A stretch of DNA of 5,612 nucleotides, from positions 1-5,612 of the forward strand of contig CALRFE010000048.1 of NCBI GenBank assembly GCA_943356425.1, written 5' to 3'. The notes beneath the pieces were generated by a model that saw only the letters and a list, made by a program, of their open reading frames with translations, ran no database searches and was not told the origin of the DNA. The first letter of the stretch is position 1; each line of letters opens with the position of its first letter. The position numbers and the translations under genes were made by a program. Source of the DNA: Candidatus Nomurabacteria bacterium (lineage in GTDB: Bacteria > Patescibacteriota > Minisyncoccia > Phycocordibacterales > UBA9973). Positions 1 to 4,772 of the stretch are shown here, in pieces.

Positions 1-1462
1 GGATGACCATGATCGGATTTCTGCCTGATTGGATGCAATCGCGCACCACACGGTGCGTTTTATTTGCCATTTCTGCATTACCGCGTTGTACCGCATTAAA
101 GTCACGAGCTTGATTACTATCGGATTGTATCTGGCTTGAAGCGAGTCCTCCGCCAAATCCAATTTTGTAAATCGGTCCGCCAATTTGAATGATGAGCATC
201 CCTTCTTTTTCGCGAGCTTTTTCGGAATGTTCATTGAACATATATCCGAGTCCACCTGAAAAAAGGATCGGTTTCAAATACGCTCTGCGCTCACCACTTG
301 GTAAGAGCATTTCAAACGCATGACAGAAACCATTAGTAAGTGGTTCACCATGCTCGTTGCCATATGCAGTCAATCCATCGCTTCCATCAACAACAATATC
401 AATTGCTTTTGCTAAACTTTCCGGATAGATCAGATTTTGAACTTCTCCAAATATTCTGTATCCAGGAATATTGAGTCCAGCAACACAGATACCTGAAGTC
501 CCGAGGGAAAGATAGCCACCGCGACCAATACTATTGTTGTCACGCATCCTGCCACCGATGCCAGTCTCAGCGCCAGGGCGCGGACTGACACCAGTCGGAA
601 AATTGTGTGTCTCAGCTTTGAAAGTGACGAGCATATTTTTTTCATTCAAAAAATACGGCGAAGCAGATCTCGGATCGGATGGTTGAAAATTTGCAACCGT
701 GAATCCTTTGATCGCGCTCGCATTATCTTTGAAAGCAATAACGCTTGTGCCTTTGTTCTTCTGCCACGGCTCTTTGATGATTTCGAAAAGCGTCTGTGAC
801 CACTCCTTTCCGTCAAGGATTATTTTTGATCCTAAGTACGGATGCTCGGAATGTTCAGTCTTTCCTTTTGTGATCTTGAATATCTCAAGTTCAGTCGGAT
901 TTCTTTTCTCAACTTTTCGAAAATAATCACACCAATGATCGATATCATGTGCGTCGGAAATACCGAGAGAATGGAGCACTTCGCGTGCTTGATATTCTGG
1001 TATGCCGATGATCTTGATCTCTGAAACTGGTGCGACATTTTTAATAAGATTACCGAAATTTTTAAGCGGTTTCAGATATATCGTTTCGAGCATTGGGTCA
1101 AATCTTCCAACCGCCCATTTTTTGATGTTCGTCTTCTTATCCAAAAAATATCTTTTTGAAAAGACGATCTTTGTGACACAAGTAAGGCCCGACGCGTGAA
1201 ATGCATCGCGTGCCTTATCAGAAAACGGAGGATCGAAATGCATGTGTGGACCGATTTCAACAACTTTCTTACCTCGCACGTTGCGAGGTTGTTTGCGAAT
1301 TGTGCTCCGCAAGGGACCAGTAAGATAGAAATAGAGTATTTCTAAGTCATGGTCGGAGAGCGCTTTCTTTGTTTCTACATAATAACAATGCTCAAGAAGA
1401 GCATCGATTGTCGTGTAAAAACGGTAGAAAAAACTCTTTTTAGTAAGTTTCTTTTTGTTCAT
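1..1462 (-). CDS. purL: Phosphoribosylformylglycinamidine synthase, long form, N-terminal 487 codons (3' end outside window)
   Basis: FGAM synthase catalyses the ATP- and glutamine-dependent conversion of FGAR to FGAM, the fourth step of de novo purine synthesis, in the cytosol. The frame is open from ATG 1462-1460 to the window edge. Visible motifs are TEHSEH (residues 202-207, matching the SEHxxH catalytic-His region), KAETHNFPTG (282-291), PGAETGIGG (297-305) with RMRD (306-309), GRGG (313-316), GGPIYKIGFGGG (428-439) and AVQRGNAEM (457-465). About 195 residues precede TEHSEH. Segments such as VVEIGPHMHF, GLTCVTKI and DPMLETIY resemble the PurS-like and linker domains of long-form enzymes, and ETHNFPTG, SGGLG and GGPIYKIG are closer to human PFAS than to short Bacillus-type PurL. 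The rest of the synthetase domain and the expected C-terminal glutaminase domain are not visible. No Shine-Dalgarno sequence precedes the ATG. The gene is divergent from the kinase. Confidence 0.93.
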   Translation of the reverse strand, partial: MNKKKLTKKSFFYRFYTTIDALLEHCYYVETKKALSDHDLEILYFYLTGPLRSTIRKQPRNVRGKKVVEIGPHMHFDPPFSDKARDAFHASGLTCVTKIVFSKRYFLDKKTNIKKWAVGRFDPMLETIYLKPLKNFGNLIKNVAPVSEIKIIGIPEYQAREVLHSLGISDAHDIDHWCDYFRKVEKRNPTELEIFKITKGKTEHSEHPYLGSKIILDGKEWSQTLFEIIKEPWQKNKGTSVIAFKDNASAIKGFTVANFQPSDPRSASPYFLNEKNMLVTFKAETHNFPTGVSPRPGAETGIGGRMRDNNSIGRGGYLSLGTSGICVAGLNIPGYRIFGEVQNLIYPESLAKAIDIVVDGSDGLTAYGNEHGEPLTNGFCHAFEMLLPSGERRAYLKPILFSGGLGYMFNEHSEKAREKEGMLIIQIGGPIYKIGFGGGLASSQIQSDSNQARDFNAVQRGNAEMANKTHRVVRDCIQSGRNPIMVI

Positions 1463-1507
1463 AGTACAGTAGGTTTTTGTTGACAAGTTACAAATTATTT
1501 TGTAGAA

Positions 1508-1536
1508 ACAATACCTTAAATAAGAGCTAAATGCAA
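1508..1536 (-). promoter_or_regulatory. Possible purL promoter
   Basis: On the minus strand, TTGCAT (1536-1531) and TATTGT (1513-1508) are separated by 17 nt and lie 45-75 nt upstream of the purL ATG. They match the sigma-70 consensus at 3/6 and 4/6 positions. This is the best pair I found in the 120 bp divergent region, but the match is weak, and the AT-rich sequence nearer the gene could hold another start. The rest of the region (1463-1582) contains a 6 bp inverted repeat (1489-1504, TACAAA-TTAT-TTTGTA) and an 8 bp direct repeat TTTTGTAG at 1498-1505 and 1544-1551, but no gene. Confidence 0.25.
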
Positions 1537-1545
1537 CTCGCTCTT

Positions 1546-1576
1546 TTGTAGTGTTACCCGACAAAAATGCTATAAT
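1546..1576 (+). promoter_or_regulatory. Extended -10 promoter of the kinase gene, predicting a leaderless mRNA
   Basis: TGCTATAAT (1568-1576) is a perfect TATAAT with the TG of an extended -10 one base upstream. A weak -35 candidate, TTGTAG (1546-1551), lies 19 bp upstream, which is acceptable for an extended -10 promoter. Transcription usually starts about 7 nt after the last -10 base, which is 1583, the A of the kinase ATG. The mRNA would then have no 5' UTR, consistent with the absence of a Shine-Dalgarno sequence. The promoter position is seen directly; the start point is inferred from normal spacing. Confidence 0.6.
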
Positions 1577-1582
1577 TTGAGC

Positions 1583-2575
1583 ATGAATACTCAAATTGAT
1601 TTTTTAGCTATCGGTGACGTTGTCACTGAGCCGTTTATCAGACTTACTGACGCAGAAGCGTACTGCGATCTCGATCAAGAAAATTGCAAGCTCTGTATGC
1701 GGTTTGGCGACAAGATCCCCTACGAATCTGCTGAGGTCTGTCGTGCTGTTGGAAACTCTGCCAATGCCGCGGTGTCTGCTGCTCGCCTTGGGGTGAATTC
1801 GTATCTTATGGCATATATCGGCGATGACGAGATCGGTAAAGGCGATCTCGAACAACTCGCGATAAATAAGGTGCACACCGATTATATGAAGACCATTCCG
1901 GGTATGGCTTCAAACTATCATTATGTGCTCTGGTATGATGTCGAGCGCACAATATTGGTCAAACACACCGAATTTCCATACTCATTTCCAATGGATCTTC
2001 CAGAACCAAAATGGATGTATCTCTCTTCCCTTGCACCGAACTCAAAAGACTACCATTTAGAAATTGCACAATATTTGGTCACACATCCGAATGTGAAGCT
2101 CGCATTCCAACCGGGAACGTTTCAAATAAAATTGGGTGTTGAACTTTTGAAAGATATTTATACGCACACTGAAGTATTTTTTTGTAATGTCGAAGAAGCA
2201 CAGCGTATTTTAAATTTGCCGACCGAACACGACAAGAAAACGCTCATGCAAAAATTGCGTGCATTCGGTCCAAAAATAATCGTGATGACCGACGGCATCA
2301 AAGGCGCGTATGTCCATGATGGTACTGATACCTGGTTCATGCCGGTATATCCGCACACGCCGATCGAACGCACAGGTGCTGGAGATGCATTTGAATCAAC
2401 ATTCACCGTCGCGCTCCTTCTTGGAAAAACAATTCCTGAAGCGCTCCTCTGGGCTCCGATCAATGCGATGTCTGTCACACAACAAGTAGGCGCGCAAAAA
2501 GGATTGCTCTCTCGGGAAAAGCTCGAGGAACTGCTCAAAAATGCACCAGCAGATTACAAGCCTAGTAAGATCTAA
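1583..2575 (+). CDS. PfkB-family carbohydrate/nucleoside kinase
   Basis: This is a 330-residue ribokinase/PfkB-fold kinase that transfers phosphate from ATP to a sugar or nucleoside hydroxyl; the substrate cannot be read from the sequence. Motifs in order are DFLAIGD (strand 1, residues 6-12), VGNSANAAVSAARLG (56-70, PfkB signature 1), NVEE (202-205, NxxE Mg/phosphate motif), TDG (236-238) and RTGAGDAF (263-270, signature 2, with D268 as predicted catalytic base and GAG as anion hole). The usual di-glycine of signature 1 is Val-Gly here. The lid region carries Cys28, Cys35, Cys38 and Cys53 (CX6CX2C), a possible metal site. I chose ATG 1583 over the in-frame TTG at 1577 because the TATAAT ending at 1576 places the transcript start at 1583. 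The length is normal for the family. The motif set matches kinases I associate with Patescibacteria. Adenosine kinase-like or ribokinase-like activity is possible. Confidence 0.9.
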   Translation: MNTQIDFLAIGDVVTEPFIRLTDAEAYCDLDQENCKLCMRFGDKIPYESAEVCRAVGNSANAAVSAARLGVNSYLMAYIGDDEIGKGDLEQLAINKVHTDYMKTIPGMASNYHYVLWYDVERTILVKHTEFPYSFPMDLPEPKWMYLSSLAPNSKDYHLEIAQYLVTHPNVKLAFQPGTFQIKLGVELLKDIYTHTEVFFCNVEEAQRILNLPTEHDKKTLMQKLRAFGPKIIVMTDGIKGAYVHDGTDTWFMPVYPHTPIERTGAGDAFESTFTVALLLGKTIPEALLWAPINAMSVTQQVGAQKGLLSREKLEELLKNAPADYKPSKI

Positions 2576-2582
2576 ATATAAT
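2554..2582 (+). promoter_or_regulatory. Promoter of the coiled-coil gene, predicting a leaderless mRNA
   Basis: A perfect TATAAT lies at 2577-2582, starting one base after the kinase stop codon and ending 5 nt before the next ATG. TTACAA (2554-2559) is a weak -35 at the ideal 17 bp spacing, inside the kinase 3' end. The predicted start is 2588-2589, at the ATG itself. The region is AT-rich, so a chance match is possible. The same arrangement at the kinase gene raises confidence. Read-through from the kinase promoter is also likely. Confidence 0.45.
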
Positions 2583-2587
2583 CATAT

Positions 2588-3151
2588 ATGTCATTTGAAT
2601 TTTTTAAAAAAGGTGCCAACAAAGAAGAGCTGAAGAAAATAAGTGAACAGGCGATCAAGAGTAGTGAACTTAGTGATGATACATTTAAAAATGATTACAC
2701 GGTCCAGCAATTCATAAAAGAACAAGGAAAAAACAACATCGAGGGAATGCTTGGGGATACGATCGCCGATCTTATGACCAGAATTTATGAGACGGAAGAG
2801 CAAGTCAAGTTCTATGAAAAAAATAAAATTCAAGATCAACGAGACATGACGTATGAAATATTAAACAAAGAAATTGCCGAGCTCGAGAAAAAATTTGAGG
2901 CAGTAAAGTTGGCAGGAGAAAAAGCGACTGACGGAACTGCTCACCAAGAAGCGTATCTAGAGATATTTGAAAAACTGGGAAGCAAAAAAGCAGATCTGGA
3001 GATGAATGACATGGAATCGGCAAAACATTATGAACGGACAGATGCTCATAAGAAACGTCTAGAAAAACTCAAACACGATCTCAAGCTCACCGAGAGTGCA
3101 CTCAAGGCTATTCTAGAGGAGAAAAAAGAAGATATAATCAGAAAAAACTAA
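2588..3151 (+). CDS. Hypothetical charged, probably coiled-coil protein
   Basis: I do not recognise this 187-residue protein. It is soluble in character, with no signal peptide or membrane segment and no cysteine. It is very rich in Lys and Glu, with long amphipathic helical stretches at about residues 60-112 (around EIAELEKKF) and 118-182 (around KKRLEKLKHDLKLTE) that suggest a two-segment coiled coil. A break at about 110-118 (GEKATDGTAH) could be a hairpin turn. The N-terminal 55 residues are less regular. It starts 12 nt after the kinase stop with its own TATAAT and no Shine-Dalgarno. Its TAA lies inside the stem of the following terminator. Codon use and length support a real gene, since it is the only sensible frame over 560 bp. 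A structural or scaffold role is only a guess. Confidence 0.8.
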   Translation: MSFEFFKKGANKEELKKISEQAIKSSELSDDTFKNDYTVQQFIKEQGKNNIEGMLGDTIADLMTRIYETEEQVKFYEKNKIQDQRDMTYEILNKEIAELEKKFEAVKLAGEKATDGTAHQEAYLEIFEKLGSKKADLEMNDMESAKHYERTDAHKKRLEKLKHDLKLTESALKAILEEKKEDIIRKN

Positions 3152-3192
3152 TAAAAAGAACCGCGCCATAGGCGCGGTTCTTTTTATTAGTT
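3146..3192. terminator. Bidirectional intrinsic terminator, 22 bp perfect hairpin
   Basis: The arms 3146-3167 and 3171-3192 are perfectly complementary over 22 bp around a 3 nt ATA loop. The GC core is CCGCGCC/GGCGCGG, flanked by A-tracts and T-tracts, so the RNA has a GC stem followed by a U-tract in either direction (TTCTTTTTATT on each strand). It lies between two convergent genes: the coiled-coil gene, whose TAA (3149-3151) is inside the left arm, and the transketolase C-subunit gene, whose stop is at 3217. It should end both transcripts. Confidence 0.93.
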
Positions 3193-3216
3193 CCTGTTCA
3201 TACCAGCTGGATCGCT

Positions 3217-4215
3217 TTACTTACTTTTACGATTTAAAACTAATTGAATTGCCTGTGTGATCGAATCTTTACCCATGCCATAATGTTCAATAAGTTGTTC
3301 TGGGGTGCCTGACTGTCCAAAACGATCCTGCACACCGACAAATTCGATCGGTACTGGAAAATTTTGCGCAAGACATTCTGCAATCGCGCTCCCCATTCCT
3401 CCAGCGATCTGATGCTCTTCCACTGTTACGATCGCTTTTACTTCTTTTGCGAGCGCGACGACTGCTTCTCGGTCGAGCGGTTTGATGGTTGCAAGATTCA
3501 TAACTTTTACTTTGATTCCTTTTTTCTCTAAATCACGTGCGGCAAGCATCGCGTTTCGAACGAGCGCACCCGTCGCGATTACACCGACATGCGCAATACC
3601 GTCAGGCGCATAAAAAATTTGTGCTTTACCGATTTCAAATGGAGTATCTTCGGTGGTCATGATTCCGGTCTTCTCGCGTGCAAGTCGTAAATACGCAGGC
3701 TTACCAGCTTTTGCAAGTGCGAGCGTCGCTTTCTTTGCTTCAATTGCATCGCACGGAGAAACGACCATCATGTTCGGCATTGCGCGCATGATCGCCATGT
3801 CTTCAATCGCTTGGTGTGTACCACCATCAGGACCAACTGAAATACCAGCATGAGAACCAACGATAATCACAGGACGATCATTGTATGCGATTGTTGTTCT
3901 GATCTGTTCCCAATTTCTACCAGGAGAAAACATCGCATACGAAGAACAAAACGGAATTTTCCCCATCGCAGCCATACCAGACGCAACGGTGACAAGATTT
4001 TGTTCGGCAACACCGATCTCTATAAATCGCTCGGGAAATTTTTCTTTAAAAAGGTCCATCTTCGTCGACTCAGTAAGATCAGCACAAAGTGCAACGACAT
4101 TCTTGTCGAGCTCGCCTGCCTTTGCAAGTCCTTCGCCAAACCCTTTACGGATGGGCACTTGCTCGACATCATCCATAAACACTTTGCTATTTAATTTAAG
4201 TTGGGGGTTTAACAT
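3217..4215 (-). CDS. tkt: Transketolase, C-terminal subunit (Pyr and C-terminal domains)
   Basis: This 332-residue protein is the second half of a split transketolase. With the N-terminal subunit it transfers two-carbon ketol units between pentose-phosphate sugars using thiamine diphosphate. The Pyr domain spans about residues 15-185. IEIGVAEQ contains the predicted catalytic Glu71 that activates the ThDP aminopyrimidine ring. SYAMFSPGRNWEQIR (92-106) and SHAGISVGPDGGTHQ (121-135), followed by AIED, are typical of the family. The C-terminal domain spans about 200-325, with VEEHQIAGGMGSAIAE at 265-280 and DRFGQSG near 297-303. The start MLNPQLKLNSKVFMDD is supported by two upstream repeated copies of the same N-terminus. 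Its ATG overlaps the stop of the upstream short ORF by 7 nt, and no Shine-Dalgarno is visible, so translational coupling is plausible. The gene ends 25 nt before the bidirectional terminator. A DXS-type role is less likely given the fit to transketolase. Confidence 0.95.
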   Translation of the reverse strand: MLNPQLKLNSKVFMDDVEQVPIRKGFGEGLAKAGELDKNVVALCADLTESTKMDLFKEKFPERFIEIGVAEQNLVTVASGMAAMGKIPFCSSYAMFSPGRNWEQIRTTIAYNDRPVIIVGSHAGISVGPDGGTHQAIEDMAIMRAMPNMMVVSPCDAIEAKKATLALAKAGKPAYLRLAREKTGIMTTEDTPFEIGKAQIFYAPDGIAHVGVIATGALVRNAMLAARDLEKKGIKVKVMNLATIKPLDREAVVALAKEVKAIVTVEEHQIAGGMGSAIAECLAQNFPVPIEFVGVQDRFGQSGTPEQLIEHYGMGKDSITQAIQLVLNRKSK

Positions 4216-4340
4216 ACAATTTGAAAATTATTTAACCACGTCTTGCCCCGTTGGAAGCGAGGTATGCATTCGATGCCGAGCTTTCCTTCGGGGTCATCAT
4301 TAAACACTTTGGGGTTCAATTTTAATTGAGAATTTAACAT
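4209..4340 (-). CDS. Short leader-like ORF 2, repeated copy of the transketolase C-subunit N-terminus
   Basis: This is a 43-codon ORF. Its first 16 residues, MLNSQLKLNPKVFNDD, nearly match the start of the downstream transketolase subunit (MLNPQLKLNSKVFMDD). After DDP the frame runs through a GC-rich hairpin and a low-complexity tail ending WLNNFQIVC. The stop TAA (4211-4209) overlaps the transketolase ATG (4215) by 7 nt, which would suit translational coupling. Compared with ORF 1, the shared segment LKLNPKVFNDDP has five synonymous and no amino-acid changes, suggesting the head is or was translated under selection. No Shine-Dalgarno is present. It may be a leader peptide, or merely a truncated relic of a duplicated gene start. 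Confidence 0.4.
   Translation of the reverse strand: MLNSQLKLNPKVFNDDPEGKLGIECIPRFQRGKTWLNNFQIVC
4246..4293. other. GC-rich imperfect hairpin in repeat unit 2
   Basis: On the plus strand, CCCCG (4246-4250) pairs with CGGGG (4289-4293). After a TT/TT internal loop, GGAAGC (4253-4258) pairs with GCTTTCC (4280-4286) with one bulge. Inside, GCAT (4266-4269) pairs with ATGC (4273-4276). It occupies the same place in its unit as the hairpin in unit 1. The outer CCCC/GGGG is shared, but the next stem differs (GGAAGC/GCTTCC type instead of GTAGC/GCTAC). No U-tract follows, so it is not a standard terminator. Confidence 0.6.
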
Positions 4341-4352
4341 ACAGTTTAAAAA

Positions 4353-4466
4353 TTAATTGACCACGTCCCGCCCCGTAGCGAGCCGAGCGCGCATTCGGCA
4401 CGAGGATCTGCTACTGGGGTCGTCATTGAATACTTTCGGGTTCAGTTTTAAATTAGGATTAATCAT
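4353..4466 (-). CDS. Short leader-like ORF 1, repeated copy of the transketolase C-subunit N-terminus
   Basis: This is a 37-codon ORF starting MINPNLKLNPKVFNDD, then PSSRSS and an Arg-rich tail encoded by a GC-rich hairpin, ending GRDVVN. The ATG (4466) overlaps the stop of the DUF5654-like gene (4461-4459) in another frame. The stop is 12 nt before the ATG of short ORF 2. From memory, MxNPNLKLNPKVFxDD looks closer to the typical N-terminus of this enzyme in related bacteria than the actual gene start does, which hints at the original start being displaced by duplication. Only a weak purine-rich stretch precedes the ATG. Whether the peptide is made is unknown. Confidence 0.38.
   Translation of the reverse strand: MINPNLKLNPKVFNDDPSSRSSCRMRARLATGRDVVN
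4371..4419. other. GC-rich imperfect hairpin in repeat unit 1
   Basis: On the plus strand, CCCCGTAGC (4371-4379) pairs with GCTAC-T-GGGG (4410-4419), with one bulged T. Inside, GCCGA (4382-4386) pairs with TCGGC (4395-4399) around an 8 nt loop. It is far more GC-rich than its AT-rich surroundings. No U-tract follows on the transcribed (minus) strand, where the stem is followed by CGGGACGTGG, so it is not a normal terminator. It could be a small palindromic element, an RNA processing site or a translation-control structure. Confidence 0.6.
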
Positions 4467-4770
4467 GCTTTGCTTTTCTTTTTTTCTTTATGAAAATTCG
4501 TCCAAGAATAATCGAGCCGACAACAGCAATACCAGTAACAAAAATTGCATAGCCTAACTTATCATTAAATGAATTTAAATTTCCAAATAATTTGACGAAT
4601 ATATCACGGAATGCTTCATCCCACGCAAGCGCAGTGATCAATCCCAACCCGGCAATGATTATAGTGACTATTCTGCCGAGAAATTCTATTTTAATGTCAT
4701 CTTTTTTGGGATTCATGGTTTCAAAAAATTCTTCAGCTTCTGGAATTTTAATTTTAATTCGTTCGTTCAT
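4459..4770 (-). CDS. DUF5654-like small membrane protein
   Basis: This 103-residue protein has a charged N-terminus (about residues 1-28, with EAEEFFE and PKKDD) and two hydrophobic helices at about 31-50 (around VTIIIAGLGLITALAW) and 72-93 (around AIFVTGIAVVGSIILG). They are separated by a loop with DEAFRDIFVKLFG and followed by a basic tail (KKKRKAKHD). The pattern of helix, LALAW-type end, amphipathic F/LFG loop and second helix fits the DUF5654 family of small two-helix membrane proteins, whose function is unknown. The basic tail suggests that both ends face the cytoplasm. It starts 2 nt after the stop of the transketolase N-subunit and its stop overlaps short ORF 1, so it is co-transcribed. 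Its place between two halves of a soluble enzyme is odd; membrane tethering of the enzyme is only speculation. Confidence 0.82.
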   Translation of the reverse strand: MNERIKIKIPEAEEFFETMNPKKDDIKIEFLGRIVTIIIAGLGLITALAWDEAFRDIFVKLFGNLNSFNDKLGYAIFVTGIAVVGSIILGRIFIKKKRKAKHD

Positions 4771-4772
4771 AA

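Larger units (their letters stand above)
4165..4466 (-). repeat. Tandem repeat, about 125 bp unit: two full copies plus a partial third that begins the transketolase C-subunit gene
   Basis: Unit 1 is 4466-4341 (126 nt), unit 2 is 4340-4216 (125 nt), and unit 3 is the first 48-51 nt of the transketolase C-subunit gene from 4215. Each unit begins with ATG and a 16-codon head. In units 1 and 2 this is followed by GACCCC, a GC-rich hairpin and a tail (starting GACGTGGT) running to the next ATG. The tail matches at 26 of 30 positions between units 1 and 2, counting the following ATG. The hairpin interiors are strongly diverged. The copies are old enough to carry many substitutions, so this is not an assembly artefact of identical repeats. 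Confidence 0.85.

Noticed and set aside
430..1263. Several 60-75 codon frames on both strands in the left part of the window
   Set aside because: All lie within the continuous purL frame and show no family motif.
1480..1485. Perfect TTGACA (-35 consensus) on the plus strand
   Set aside because: The best -10 at normal spacing is TAGAAA, and the site is about 100 bp from the kinase ATG, which has its own -10; likely chance.
1577..1582. In-frame TTG as an upstream start for the kinase (adds two residues)
   Set aside because: It lies directly after the TATAAT -10 box, before the expected transcript start, and has no ribosome binding site; ATG 1583 fits better.
2158..2538. 126-codon open frame on the minus strand opposite the kinase
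   Set aside because: It is antisense to conserved PfkB motifs and its composition is that of a reverse-complement artefact.
3133..3138. TATAAT on the plus strand near the end of the coiled-coil gene
   Set aside because: Only a terminator and an opposite-strand gene lie downstream, and no plausible gene would be served.
3881..4303. 140-codon open frame on the plus strand opposite the transketolase C-subunit
   Set aside because: It is antisense to a well-supported gene and the repeat array and has no recognisable domain; it is a shadow of the coding strand.
4246..4419. The two hairpins as intrinsic terminators or a known riboswitch
   Set aside because: No U-tract follows on the transcribed strand, and I recognise no conserved riboswitch core.
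4209..4466. CRISPR-like or phage-type array
   Set aside because: There are only two and a half units of about 125 bp, each an ATG-headed coding segment, with no short identical repeats and spacers.
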